DNA from: Ascidia mentula
Lineage: Eukaryota > Chordata > Ascidiacea > Phlebobranchia > Ascidiidae
Reading direction: 5' to 3'
NCBI GenBank assembly: GCA_947561715.1
Contig: OX387201.1
Coordinates: 17,002,001 to 17,066,000 of the forward strand
DNA length: 64,000 nucleotides
The translations under genes and the position numbers were made by a program. Positions within the stretch are counted from its first letter, which is position 1; each line of letters begins with the position of its first letter. Below the pieces are notes generated by a model. It worked only from the letters and a program-made list of their open reading frames with translations. It ran no database searches and was not told the DNA's origin. Positions 1 to 11,689 of the stretch are shown piece after piece.

Positions 1-1
1 A

Positions 2-424
2 GTGATCATCCCAAAAAAGTGCATTTGTAAAATCGACCGAGCCTTATTTAAATTTATATGGGGCTCATCTTGGGAACGAATTAAAAGAGTCACCCTGTGT
101 AAAAGTTTGGATAACGGCGGGGCGGGCATGATACATATTGAGAACTATATGTTGGCTCTAAAATTTAAAGCGCTCAGGGAATTATTTTGCGAGGAAACAA
201 AAAATATAACGGGTCTTCAAACTCCATTCTTACACCCAAACAGATTGGAGGCACTCTTAAACGCGACGGTCGGCCCATCAAGTACAATTTTGAGGAGCCT
301 CATCCCATTGAGAACCCTCCGTTGTATCATAAACATTGCGAATTCAATCCTGAGCAAAAACCCCGACCACGCATGCAACAGACCTCTCTGGCTCAACAAA
401 GCATTAAAAAAACGCAGTAAACCT
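2..424 (+). mobile_element. LINE reverse transcriptase 3' fragment
   Basis: The frame open from the window edge reads like the region just after the reverse transcriptase domain of a non-LTR retrotransposon: a FIW motif near residue 20, then a GGAG/IENY/ALKFKAL segment around residues 39-57, matching the FxW...GGLGLP...A pattern seen in L1/Tx1, CR1 and related LINEs. No endonuclease or YxDD motif is in the window because the 5' part is cut off. The similarity fades after about position 420, where the opposite strand begins to carry the C-terminal end of what may be the same element. A dead copy; the clade is not assigned. Confidence 0.6.
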
Positions 425-471
425 AATGGCGAGAAATCAGCACAAGAAGTCAAGTTACATGGGTATATGCT

Positions 472-1085
472 TCACGTCAAGCAGCGTACGACCACTTTCT
501 TTTGTAATAATTCGGTTCGGTATTTCTCACTGGCGATGTTTAATTCAATGGATCTTATTGTTTGCAACATATTTACAAATTCTGTTGTTGTTGTTGGTTG
601 CCTCTTAGCGTATTTGCATCTATAAATTACAAATCGTGCACAAAGAAGAGCGCAGTTTAAAAAGCATTTAAAAATATTATTATTTTGATGTATTCCGAAC
701 AGTAAATGCAAAGGAGAAAAATAAAAGGGGACACGAAGTTTAGCACTGAGCCAACCGCATACATTTTCCCAGTAATGTGCTGCATTAGGGCAATTTGCAA
801 ATAGATGTGAAAACAGTTTCCGCGGCATTTTCGCAAAAGACACATGAACCTGTTTCTGTAAACTTCATATCCTTTAACTTTTTGTTGGTCACAATGGCCA
901 TGAGATTTAGATTAATTTGAAAGCTTATTAGTTTAGTTTCCACTGTAGCTTGAGGTATATTTTTATATATTTGCCTCCAAGATACTCCAAAGTTGACCAA
1001 GGACTCCCATACAGCTTGTGCTTTGTGTTGAATCGTATTGCTATTTTGAAGCCAAAAATACAAAGCCTTTCTGCTCTCGCAATGT
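472..1085 (-). mobile_element. LINE ORF2 C-terminal end, inverted
   Basis: On the minus strand two overlapping frames give the C-terminal part of a LINE ORF2. The first carries a CVFC pair (zf-RVT type) near 830-850; the second continues with HLFANCPNAAHYW and a WLSAKL stretch, the usual C...C...H...C knuckle and helix at the end of such proteins, and stops at 472. The change of frame near 815-845 is a frameshift, so the copy is dead. Its orientation is opposite to the LINE piece at 2-424, which would normally precede it. This suggests an inversion within one element or two nested copies. Confidence 0.6.
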
Positions 1086-1436
1086 CTCAAGCAATACAAA
1101 CAACAATACAATAACAAACGCGTACGGGGAAAAACAGTGACATCTGGTGGTTATTTGGTGGTTAATGTACAGTCCCCAGGTGGGCGCTAATGTGGGGCGT
1201 TTTTCGGTTATTTTGGTCATGCCGTGAAAGGTCTCATACAGTAGGTTTATTGGTGCCATATTATTTTTGCTATATGTATATGTATGCCATATATGCTATA
1301 CAGTCGGTTTCAGTGAGGATAAATAAAAAAAAACGATAACATCGCGTGGAAAAATTTTGATGATGTGTCATCCGGGAGTGGGCGCTATTATGGGGTGTCG
1401 GTATTTCTCTGGTTGTTGAAGGCGTTGAAAACGTCG
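1086..1436 (+). repeat. LINE-5'-end-like repeat, copy 1
   Basis: About 350 bp that recur at 16130-16480 with scattered mismatches and one small deletion. The shared part includes the CGCGTACGGG box, a stretch around ATATGCTATACAGTCGG, and GGGAGTGGGCGCTATTATGG. The second copy leads directly into a LINE ORF1-like start codon, so this sequence is probably LINE 5' UTR. The two copies lie on either side of the 4.3-kb tandem array and have the same orientation. Confidence 0.6.
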
Positions 1437-2565
1437 GTCTGGACCACCTCGAAAAAGGGGTTGTCCCTATTTCGCTGGATAGTTAGTTTTAAGCGTAAAG
1501 AGGTTTTGCGGGATGTTACCAAGTGCCAGGGTATGTCATTGATGAGACGTGTGTCGTGTTTAATTCTGTTTCTTTTTTTTCCAAATAGTGTGTGTTAGTG
1601 AGGTGTTTAATAGTGCTTCTAATGTTTATGACAAGCACTGAGAGGGTCGTTAGAAGAAAGAATAGCCAACTTACTCACCTTGGATTTGTGGAGCGAACAC
1701 TTGTATTCCAGACTTGATCAAGACGATACAAAAGTTCCAATATTCCAGTAATCCAATGTACACAATAGCCCCATTTTAAAAAAAATCGTACACGAATGTG
1801 CGAAACTCCCCGTGTCGGACCGCAGTTCCCTAGTTTTCGAATTAATGGCGACGAGTTGAAATGTCGGGGTTCCGCTTCACTGAACAGCATTTTATTGCTG
1901 TACTGATTTTTTTAGCGAGTGACCTGATGTGCAACGACTTACAATTTCCTTAGATTGTCGCTTGCGTCGTAACAAGTATATTACCAACACAGCAACGCAC
2001 GACACCTCGATTAAGCACAAGGAAAAACAGTGGAAGGAGAAGCAAACGCAGTCAAGCGTGAGTTTTTTCTACACAGAAGTGTTGGCAAAAATGTGTTTGA
2101 AAAAAGGCTGTCAAGTTGTCATTTTTAAGTATTGTGATAGTTACCAATGCCGTGAAATACAAATTTACTATACTTTTAATGTACAACAAAAATTCCCTGA
2201 CTTTTTGAAACACACGGCCTGGCCGCGAAAAAATCGTTTGGCCGTAAGGCAGATATTTGGCCGAATTTGGCCGAATTTCACTTGGTACTATATAAATCCA
2301 CAAAAAGCATTGCTGGTTTCAGGTTATCAACAGATTTGTGGACGATTGTGTTGTCATAAATCTGCCTCCGAAAAATTGTTACGTCATAAACTGATCTTGA
2401 CTGAGTTGGTGAAGAATTATGCTGCAATCGTAATGCTTTAGCAACATAACCGGTGTTGAAACCACTGATAAGCATATAGATAACAGTGTTTTGAGCATAC
2501 AATTTACGAATTTATTTCCGGCTATGTAGTCGTTTTTGTAGAAATCAATAAATCATCAAACTTAT
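1437..2565. other. No gene recognised
   Basis: The longest frames here (170 codons on plus at 1929-2441, 71 codons on minus at 1675-1890) resemble no family I recognise and have no supporting context. The minus frame ends at AAG followed by GTGAGTAAG near 1671-1679, a strong donor, so a non-coding or first exon on minus is possible but unproven. Confidence 0.4.
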
Positions 2566-2660
2566 AACGTGATTTGGCCGAATTTTGGCCGTGAGAGAAA
2601 AAAAATATCAAAAACGTGATTTGGCCGAATTTTGGCCGTAAGAGAAAAAAAAATTGGCCG
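2566..2660. repeat. Two-copy 47-bp tandem repeat
   Basis: Two units starting AACGTGATTTGGCCG at 2566 and 2613, each followed by AATTTTGGCCGT and an A-rich run. TTGGCC words also occur at 2219-2275 just upstream. The repeat ends immediately before the first 4,317-bp unit. Confidence 0.7.
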
Positions 2661-3055
2661 TCAAGTGTTTTGACCATCTGGCAGCCCTGTCGCAGAACGG
2701 TGTTCTTGGATCCAAAAATTAAGTTGTGGAAAGCAAAGATTCAAAATGGGATCTCTAAGGACATGCTTTGTAAGTATTTTGAAACCTTTTCGTGTGTTTT
2801 AACGTACATTAAATTTTATGAGCTTATTTTTTAAAAAAATTGGTGACATTGATAAAAATATACGGCCCAGGCTTTTTTTCAGCCATTAAGCAAACTGTTT
2901 TTGTAAATTTAGGTGTGAGACACCCAGGACATAGTAGCCATCAATTAGAATTTGGGTCTAGTGTACTATTGTACGTACCTATCTTCTAAAAATCGGGGAA
3001 CCCCCAAATTACGTCACAATGAAGGTGGGGTCAAGTTATGACGTCACACCAAAAA

Positions 3056-3110
3056 TTACGTCACTGTGACGTCACTAACCGAAGATATTAGTGACGTCAC
3101 AGTGACGTAA
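3056..3110. promoter_or_regulatory. CRE-bearing perfect palindrome, copy 1
   Basis: Two exactly complementary 23-base arms (3056-3078 and 3088-3110) separated by 9 bases. Each arm contains a full CRE/ATF site TGACGTCA plus half sites; another TGACGTCA lies just upstream near 3039. It sits directly before a splice-acceptor-like CTCCAG, so it could be an intronic enhancer or promoter, or simply a cruciform-forming repeat. Binding by bZIP factors is inferred from the motif only. Confidence 0.75.
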
Positions 3111-3121
3111 GTTTTCTCCAG

Positions 3122-3334
3122 TTACCTTTTTTGGGATAAAATAGACATGTGTTTATTTGAAGGGCGACAGTTGGTCCATCATCAGGATAATCCAAACAGA
3201 CATTTGTGGACTCCTCATTATGCTCAGGCAGCATTCGATTATGCCGTTATAAAATTTGTTAATGTGGGATTTTTTGCACCCGATGAAATGTCAAAGAAAT
3301 TCTTCTTTCTGGTGTATTTGGAGTACACGAAGCA
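3122..3334 (+). CDS. Exon of unknown family, unit 1
   Basis: A roughly 70-residue open block bounded by an acceptor (TTTTCTCCAG up to 3121) and a donor (GCA then GTAAGT at 3335). It contains CLFEGRQLV, HQDNPNRHLW, YAQAAFDYAVIKFVNVGF and PDEMSKKF, a composition typical of folded protein rather than chance. It can be read as open from the acceptor through the ATG at 3147. I do not recognise the family. As it precedes the TPP2-like fragment in the same orientation it may belong to that gene relic or to a separate one. Confidence 0.45.
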
Positions 3335-3612
3335 GTAAGTCAAATATGGTGATGTTTAAACAATTTGGACAGGCAAAAGTTAAAGCAGTATGCTGTCAAA
3401 CATATCAGTTCTCAACAGTGCAGCTTGGTGACTAGTGATGTTGTTGCACATCAAGCATCCATGTGAAAATATTCAATTATAATTCTTAACAATGTCTATG
3501 TTCAATTTTTTCGTGAGCATTTATGAAGAAGGAAAAGTTCTGTGTGTTGTTGCTAATTGTATTAATCGCCTTAGTATATTGTTGAGTCACATTTGTTTTT
3601 TATATCCTGTAG

Positions 3613-4012
3613 GGTCACATGGAATGCATGTTGCAGCCATAACTACTGGGCGATTACCTGGGTGATGTTGTAGCCATAACTTCGCGGATGAACCAGACAA
3701 AAATTTTATTACACCTGGTGCACAAATTGTTGCCATCAAGATTGTTGATTCCAGACTTGCTACCATGGAGACCAGGACTTTAATCAGAGGGGTCAGTTTG
3801 ATATTTTGTTTATTGTAAAATGTGTAGCTTTTTGTGTTGTATTCTGTATTGTTAAAACAGCTGGAACAGATGGTTACTTTTTTCTGTGTACTTGTAATTT
3901 CGTATTTTTAACATATATACATATTTGTGTTCCAGTTATTACAGGTTGTTCATCTGGGATGTGATCTTGCCAACCTTAGTTATGGTGAAGCGTGCCACTG
4001 GCCGGGGGCTGG
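3613..4012 (+). pseudogene. TPP2-like subtilase fragment, unit 1
   Basis: Two short exon-like blocks resemble the catalytic region of tripeptidyl-peptidase II, a giant cytosolic S8 serine peptidase. Block one (about 3613-3791, acceptor CCTGTAG) has SHGMHVAAI, equivalent to the active-site HGTHVAS, then after an in-frame stop and a local duplication [20 protein letters not shown], close to the family's PGAQI...TRLSTMETGTGLIRA. Block two (about 3945-4012, donor GGTAAGA) reads CDLANLSYGEACHWPGAG, matching CDLVNYSYGEATHWPNSG. The catalytic Asp and Ser exons are absent. The stop and the small size make it a relic; introns remain, so it came from a genomic copy, not an mRNA copy. Confidence 0.7.
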
Positions 4013-4562
4013 GTAAGAAATATGTCACCTATCACTTACATGTCATTGAATTTGTCATGTGTGTTTTTCAGTTTTAGGAAGCTCTCTTTGCAATGGAAGA
4101 ACCATTTGAAGGATTCATAAAAAATGTTTGAAGTGTGGAAAAAGAATTCTCTCTTCGTCACAACTTTGGGCAAATGCAACGTTGAGGAAACAAATGGAAA
4201 GTCAGTTTAAATACTGAAGACTTCAGCCTATTATCCACGTCAGTATATAACAAAAGAAACACGATTTATCTCATAGTGGGGTAGGATGAACTGTTGTGCT
4301 ATTTTGGGGGCTAGACTGGTGGGCCCCATGGACTAGCCTTGTGGACCATAGTTTGGTGACCCCTGGTGAGTCACATGCCCTTACTAAACCTTAACCTTTT
4401 CCTTTAGTTATCGTGTATCTGCAACATTAACTAGAGGATGTCATGTCAATGTCTGGGTTTTGTTGCAGATCTGCATCTTGTGTCTCTTGATTCCAGAGTG
4501 TACACACCAGCTATGATAAATTATCATTGAACATTTTACTTGATCTGTTACTCTTTTTGCAG

Positions 4563-5480
4563 GAACTCAAAGCAGCAGAAGCCAGGTTAAAGATATTGGA
4601 CCAAAAACTTGCTTCTAAGAAGGTAGAAAAATGTTTATTGTAAAAAAGAATTTTGCGGTCGTTTTTTTTTAATGTGTTGCGAGATCCATGATTGGAAACA
4701 AACGTGTGATGCAATTTTATGCTAAAAGAAACGCTTTTGTCAATGCAGTAATTCTGCACACAACTGACAACCATTAAGTTAGATTATGATCAGTTTAACA
4801 AATCCATTACTTTAGGCTGTGGGTTGTTTTGTTCCTCCGAGCGAACTGACATTTTCCATGGACAAAATTATTGACAACGGAAACTTCAGGCTTGTTCAGA
4901 AGGCGTGGAATGACATGCATGGAAATGTAACAGTGCAGTACATTAACATAGAGGACGAAATATCGACCGAACAGCAGATGGAAACGTAAGTTTGTAAATA
5001 TATTGACACGGTTTTGGGTTTAAATCACATAAATGTTTTTCATGTAAAATTCAAACATGGACCTACAGTTGTTCACAAATCTCATTAATTGAGCTGGTAC
5101 GTTTGTTGCTGATTGACGGAGGGCGTCTCACTATCCCGGTTGGCTAATCACGATCACGTGATCCGCGTACTCGGTCACACTCGCCAGCGAAACGAGTTCG
5201 GAGTTTGGTTCGAGTACGTGGACGGTATGAACACCCTCCCCTTCCTCCAATACACCAGGAAGAAGGATTTCTGGCTCCCTCCCCTGGCCAACGTCCGACT
5301 CTGTGCCGATATCGCATCTGCCATTCACTTCCTCCACTCCGATCCAATCTTTAGAGTCGGTGACGTCACGATTGATGACGTGCAGCCTACGTGCCAAAGT
5401 GACGGGGTTTAAGATTGGTAAAGTAATAGACGGCAACGAAAGTCGTGGGAATGCTGCCGGATTCCTTGCAAAGATAATCG
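4563..5480 (+). pseudogene. Coiled-coil plus pseudokinase fragment, unit 1
   Basis: Exon 4563-4622 (acceptor TTTTTGCAG, donor GTAGAA) encodes 20 residues of likely coiled coil (ELKAAEARLKILDQK). Exon 4816-4985 (acceptor CTTTAG, donor GTAAGT) encodes FVPPSELTFSMDKIIDNGNF, RLVQKAWND and VTVQYIN, a kinase glycine loop and VAVK strand without the lysine. At 5113-5400 come LSRLANHDHVIRVLGHT, FEYVDGMNTLPFL, and ADIASAIHFLHS, the usual N-lobe end and helix E. The HRD and DFG positions read RVGD and VTGF, so catalysis is unlikely. The VTGF part lies in another frame, and no clean acceptor precedes 5113, with a TGA just upstream. Either a decayed pseudokinase or one with unrecognised splicing; the C-lobe is missing. 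Confidence 0.6.
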
Positions 5481-7372
5481 CATCTATAATCCTTCCTATT
5501 CTTTCACCTGTGTGTTTTCGTGAGCATTTTTTTTTAGTTTACTCTGATATCGTCATTACTCCACAGCTATCACATCCGAAACTGTTCCATTTATTTAGTT
5601 GAGATATGGGTCATATTTGTGTTTTAAAGTTTCCAGTGGTTGGGTATGCCTCCATTTTATGTGTTTCCAATATAGCCCACATATGACGTATCCGAGATAT
5701 AATCCATTACTGCACTGGGACGACTTTTCAGACCTAAACTCTCTATTATTTGTTCGGCATTGAATGCGTTGACACTTTATTTTTGTTTATATAGTGCTGT
5801 TGTTTTCAGTAAAAATATGTGAGTGTGAAGGATTGTTTGTTTTCACAAAAGAAAACCTGATCTTGCTGACTGTATTTATGCAAACATGTTGTTAATCACC
5901 GACACAAACCTCAGTCCCATTTATCAAATTTGTATATAGATAACGACTTTTCGGATTGCACTGAAAGCTTGATGAGCGTCAAAAAGTATGGATTGGTTCG
6001 TGGAAGGGATAGGTTTAATATATATATCACAAATACAATATATACAATGTTAGTTGCTTGAAATCTTCGGAAAACCTTCCCCTCATTTGGTTTCGTCACA
6101 GCAATATAGGAGGAAATAAAACAGCAGCATCAAGCAAAGCACACTGGCAGGGAAACGGTATGTACAGACTGAACAGTTACGTGTGGTCAGGTACGGCAGT
6201 GTGTGGTTAATGTTTACAGCACAAGCCTTGTCCACGTTAAATTTTGCCCTTGTCAGTTGTTGCGAAAAGCAGGATGTTTTTACGGTGTTTGTGCGATGCC
6301 AGAACACAAACCCAAAATTTTGGAAAAATATTTCAAACACAATGGAAACGCAGTCACAACCAAACTATGCGACATATGGCGAGTGTTGCGAAAATGAATA
6401 AAACTGTTGAAAAATGAATACGATACAAGTTGATTATCCTCTATGTTGCATCACTTCAGAGTGTTGTGGGTCGACCTTGCAATCGAGTCGTCTTGTTCTT
6501 GGCAGAATTTTTCCTTTTTTTTGAGACGATTCTATGAAGAATGGATAACAGTAAAGTCCCGGTTGTAAACCTTTACTACATAACAAATAACCTTTTCTTT
6601 AACTTTTCTAATCAGCGAGAAATCAATATCAAAATTTAGTTTTCGCTCTAATTTAATCAAATTAAAACTGCGCTTTTTGGGTGAATAAACAAATGGAGTT
6701 ATTTTGTCACAACGGTTGCGCTGACGCGAGAAATTTCAAAATGGCGCTAAATAGTCGTGTCAAAGTCTTGCGGTATGCGTATGCCCCATTTACATGTTTC
6801 GGTTGTATTTGCAACGGTAGATGTCGTCGTCGGACGGGAAGAGTATGTGGCAGCACTTAGAGTACTGCTTTTAGGGTGAAAGACTCTTCTTCCTCTTCTT
6901 TCTTCATCCCTGTACGGGTTTGTACGGGATCGAGGTTGTGATCGGCGACTGGATGCTGGTGTTCCTCACTTCGGGTGGAAGGTGTTTTGACCATCTGGCA
7001 GCCCTGTCGCAGAACGGTGTTCTTGGATCCAAAAATTAAGTTGTGGAAAGCAAAGATTCAAAATGGGATCTCTAAGGACATGCTTTGTAAGTATTTTGAA
7101 ACCTTTTCGTGTGTTTTAACGTACATTAAATTTTATGAGCTTATTTTTTAAAAAAATTGGTGACATTGATAAAAATATACGGCCCAGGCTTTTTTTCAGC
7201 CATTAAGCAAACTGTTTTTGTAAATTTAGGTGTGAGACACCCAGGACATAGTAGCCATCAATTAGAATTTGGGTCTAGTGTACTATTGTACGTACCTATC
7301 TTCTAAAAATCGGGGAACCCCCAAATTACGTCACAATGAAGGTGGGGTCAAGTTATGACGTCACACCAAAAA

Positions 7373-7427
7373 TTACGTCACTGTGACGTCACTAACCGAA
7401 GATATTAGTGACGTCACAGTGACGTAA
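7373..7427. promoter_or_regulatory. CRE-bearing perfect palindrome, copy 2
   Basis: Identical to the palindrome at 3056-3110, in tandem unit 2. Confidence 0.75.
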
Positions 7428-7438
7428 GTTTTCTCCAG

Positions 7439-7651
7439 TTACCTTTTTTGGGATAAAATAGACATGTGTTTATTTGAAGGGCGACAGTTGGTCCATCATC
7501 AGGATAATCCAAACAGACATTTGTGGACTCCTCATTATGCTCAGGCAGCATTCGATTATGCCGTTATAAAATTTGTTAATGTGGGATTTTTTGCACCCGA
7601 TGAAATGTCAAAGAAATTCTTCTTTCTGGTGTATTTGGAGTACACGAAGCA
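7439..7651 (+). CDS. Exon of unknown family, unit 2
   Basis: Identical to the block at 3122-3334, with the same splice edges. Family not recognised. Confidence 0.45.
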
Positions 7652-7929
7652 GTAAGTCAAATATGGTGATGTTTAAACAATTTGGACAGGCAAAAGTTAA
7701 AGCAGTATGCTGTCAAACATATCAGTTCTCAACAGTGCAGCTTGGTGACTAGTGATGTTGTTGCACATCAAGCATCCATGTGAAAATATTCAATTATAAT
7801 TCTTAACAATGTCTATGTTCAATTTTTTCGTGAGCATTTATGAAGAAGGAAAAGTTCTGTGTGTTGTTGCTAATTGTATTAATCGCCTTAGTATATTGTT
7901 GAGTCACATTTGTTTTTTATATCCTGTAG

Positions 7930-8329
7930 GGTCACATGGAATGCATGTTGCAGCCATAACTACTGGGCGATTACCTGGGTGATGTTGTAGCCATAACTTC
8001 GCGGATGAACCAGACAAAAATTTTATTACACCTGGTGCACAAATTGTTGCCATCAAGATTGTTGATTCCAGACTTGCTACCATGGAGACCAGGACTTTAA
8101 TCAGAGGGGTCAGTTTGATATTTTGTTTATTGTAAAATGTGTAGCTTTTTGTGTTGTATTCTGTATTGTTAAAACAGCTGGAACAGATGGTTACTTTTTT
8201 CTGTGTACTTGTAATTTCGTATTTTTAACATATATACATATTTGTGTTCCAGTTATTACAGGTTGTTCATCTGGGATGTGATCTTGCCAACCTTAGTTAT
8301 GGTGAAGCGTGCCACTGGCCGGGGGCTGG
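7930..8329 (+). pseudogene. TPP2-like subtilase fragment, unit 2
   Basis: Same sequence and state as the fragment at 3613-4012: two exon-like blocks with the subtilase His region and the SYGEA region, and an in-frame stop. Confidence 0.7.
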
Positions 8330-8879
8330 GTAAGAAATATGTCACCTATCACTTACATGTCATTGAATTTGTCATGTGTGTTTTTCAGTTTTAGGAAGCT
8401 CTCTTTGCAATGGAAGAACCATTTGAAGGATTCATAAAAAATGTTTGAAGTGTGGAAAAAGAATTCTCTCTTCGTCACAACTTTGGGCAAATGCAACGTT
8501 GAGGAAACAAATGGAAAGTCAGTTTAAATACTGAAGACTTCAGCCTATTATCCACGTCAGTATATAACAAAAGAAACACGATTTATCTCATAGTGGGGTA
8601 GGATGAACTGTTGTGCTATTTTGGGGGCTAGACTGGTGGGCCCCATGGACTAGCCTTGTGGACCATAGTTTGGTGACCCCTGGTGAGTCACATGCCCTTA
8701 CTAAACCTTAACCTTTTCCTTTAGTTATCGTGTATCTGCAACATTAACTAGAGGATGTCATGTCAATGTCTGGGTTTTGTTGCAGATCTGCATCTTGTGT
8801 CTCTTGATTCCAGAGTGTACACACCAGCTATGATAAATTATCATTGAACATTTTACTTGATCTGTTACTCTTTTTGCAG

Positions 8880-9797
8880 GAACTCAAAGCAGCAGAAGCC
8901 AGGTTAAAGATATTGGACCAAAAACTTGCTTCTAAGAAGGTAGAAAAATGTTTATTGTAAAAAAGAATTTTGCGGTCGTTTTTTTTTAATGTGTTGCGAG
9001 ATCCATGATTGGAAACAAACGTGTGATGCAATTTTATGCTAAAAGAAACGCTTTTGTCAATGCAGTAATTCTGCACACAACTGACAACCATTAAGTTAGA
9101 TTATGATCAGTTTAACAAATCCATTACTTTAGGCTGTGGGTTGTTTTGTTCCTCCGAGCGAACTGACATTTTCCATGGACAAAATTATTGACAACGGAAA
9201 CTTCAGGCTTGTTCAGAAGGCGTGGAATGACATGCATGGAAATGTAACAGTGCAGTACATTAACATAGAGGACGAAATATCGACCGAACAGCAGATGGAA
9301 ACGTAAGTTTGTAAATATATTGACACGGTTTTGGGTTTAAATCACATAAATGTTTTTCATGTAAAATTCAAACATGGACCTACAGTTGTTCACAAATCTC
9401 ATTAATTGAGCTGGTACGTTTGTTGCTGATTGACGGAGGGCGTCTCACTATCCCGGTTGGCTAATCACGATCACGTGATCCGCGTACTCGGTCACACTCG
9501 CCAGCGAAACGAGTTCGGAGTTTGGTTCGAGTACGTGGACGGTATGAACACCCTCCCCTTCCTCCAATACACCAGGAAGAAGGATTTCTGGCTCCCTCCC
9601 CTGGCCAACGTCCGACTCTGTGCCGATATCGCATCTGCCATTCACTTCCTCCACTCCGATCCAATCTTTAGAGTCGGTGACGTCACGATTGATGACGTGC
9701 AGCCTACGTGCCAAAGTGACGGGGTTTAAGATTGGTAAAGTAATAGACGGCAACGAAAGTCGTGGGAATGCTGCCGGATTCCTTGCAAAGATAATCG
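8880..9797 (+). pseudogene. Coiled-coil plus pseudokinase fragment, unit 2
   Basis: Same sequence as 4563-5480: coiled-coil exon, glycine-loop exon, and kinase-like block with degraded VAVK, HRD and DFG positions. The only coding-size difference between units lies just downstream, near 9869. Confidence 0.6.
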
Positions 9798-11689
9798 CAT
9801 CTATAATCCTTCCTATTCTTTCACCTGTGTGTTTTCGTGAGCATTTTTTTTTAGTTTACTCTGATATCTTCATTACTCCACAGCTATCACATCCGAAACT
9901 GTTCCATTTATTTAGTTGAGATATGGGTCATATTTGTGTTTTAAAGTTTCCAGTGGTTGGGTATGCCTCCATTTTATGTGTTTCCAATATAGCCCACATA
10001 TGACGTATCCGAGATATAATCCATTACTGCACTGGGACGACTTTTCAGACCTAAACTCTCTATTATTTGTTCGGCATTGAATGCGTTGACACTTTATTTT
10101 TGTTTATATAGTGCTGTTGTTTTCAGTAAAAATATGTGAGTGTGAAGGATTGTTTGTTTTCACAAAAGAAAACCTGATCTTGCTGACTGTATTTATGCAA
10201 ACATGTTGTTAATCACCGACACAAACCTCAGTCCCATTTATCAAATTTGTATATAGATAACGACTTTTCGGATTGCACTGAAAGCTTGATGAGCGTCAAA
10301 AAGTATGGATTGGTTCGTGGAAGGGATAGGTTTAATATATATATCACAAATACAATATATACAATGTTAGTTGCTTGAAATCTTCGGAAAACCTTCCCCT
10401 CATTTGGTTTCGTCACAGCAATATAGGAGGAAATAAAACAGCAGCATCAAGCAAAGCACACTGGCAGGGAAACGGTATGTACAGACTGAACAGTTACGTG
10501 TGGTCAGGTACGGCAGTGTGTGGTTAATGTTTACAGCACAAGCCTTGTCCACGTTAAATTTTGCCCTTGTCAGTTGTTGCGAAAAGCAGGATGTTTTTAC
10601 GGTGTTTGTGCGATGCCAGAACACAAACCCAAAATTTTGGAAAAATATTTCAAACACAATGGAAACGCAGTCACAACCAAACTATGCGACATATGGCGAG
10701 TGTTGCGAAAATGAATAAAACTGTTGAAAAATGAATACGATACAAGTTGATTATCCTCTATGTTGCATCACTTCAGAGTGTTGTGGGTCGACCTTGCAAT
10801 CGAGTCGTCTTGTTCTTGGCAGAATTTTTCCTTTTTTTTGAGACGATTCTATGAAGAATGGATAACAGTAAAGTCCCGGTTGTAAACCTTTACTACATAA
10901 CAAATAACCTTTTCTTTAACTTTTCTAATCAGCGAGAAATCAATATCAAAATTTAGTTTTCGCTCTAATTTAATCAAATTAAAACTGCGCTTTTTGGGTG
11001 AATAAACAAATGGAGTTATTTTGTCACAACGGTTGCGCTGACGCGAGAAATTTCAAAATGGCGCTAAATAGTCGTGTCAAAGTCTTGCGGTATGCGTATG
11101 CCCCATTTACATGTTTCGGTTGTATTTGCAACGGTAGATGTCGTCGTCGGACGGGAAGAGTATGTGGCAGCACTTAGAGTACTGCTTTTAGGGTGAAAGA
11201 CTCTTCTTCCTCTTCTTTCTTCATCCCTGTACGGGTTTGTACGGGATCGAGGTTGTGATCGGCGACTGGATGCTGGTGTTCCTCACTTCGGGTGGAAGGT
11301 GTTTTGACCATCTGGCAGCCCTGTCGCAGAACGGTGTTCTTGGATCCAAAAATTAAGTTGTGGAAAGCAAAGATTCAAAATGGGATCTCTAAGGACATGC
11401 TTTGTAAGTATTTTGAAACCTTTTCGTGTGTTTTAACGTACATTAAATTTTATGAGCTTATTTTTTAAAAAAATTGGTGACATTGATAAAAATATACGGC
11501 CCAGGCTTTTTTTCAGCCATTAAGCAAACTGTTTTTGTAAATTTAGGTGTGAGACACCCAGGACATAGTAGCCATCAATTAGAATTTGGGTCTAGTGTAC
11601 TATTGTACGTACCTATCTTCTAAAAATCGGGGAACCCCCAAATTACGTCACAATGAAGGTGGGGTCAAGTTATGACGTCACACCAAAAA

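Larger units (their letters stand above)
2665..6981 (+). repeat. 4,317-bp tandem unit, copy 1
   Basis: First of three head-to-tail copies, each beginning GTGTTTTGACCATCTGGCAG. Inside, in order: a small exon with ATG at 2746 and donor at 2770, a CRE palindrome, an exon of unknown family, a subtilase (TPP2-like) fragment, and a coiled-coil plus kinase-like stretch. About 1.5 kb follows without recognisable coding sequence (5481-6981), apart from short open frames near 6183-6401 that have no supported function. Several exon edges carry clean GT/AG sites. The junction between units is GGGTGGAAG followed by GTGTTTTGACC. Confidence 0.95.
6982..11298 (+). repeat. 4,317-bp tandem unit, copy 2
   Basis: Second copy. 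Every open frame is identical to copy 1 except one residue (Val to Phe, GTC to TTC, near 9869). This level of identity means a very recent duplication, ongoing homogenisation or an assembly duplication. Confidence 0.95.

Noticed and set aside
1929-2441. 170-codon plus-strand frame
   Set aside because: No recognisable motif, AT-rich composition and no splice or promoter context; kept only as a note in the gene-free stretch.
5131-5436. Long minus-strand open frames opposite the kinase-like block (also in units 2 and 3)
   Set aside because: They are antisense shadows of a GC-rich coding-like stretch; the plus strand has recognisable kinase sequence and they have none.
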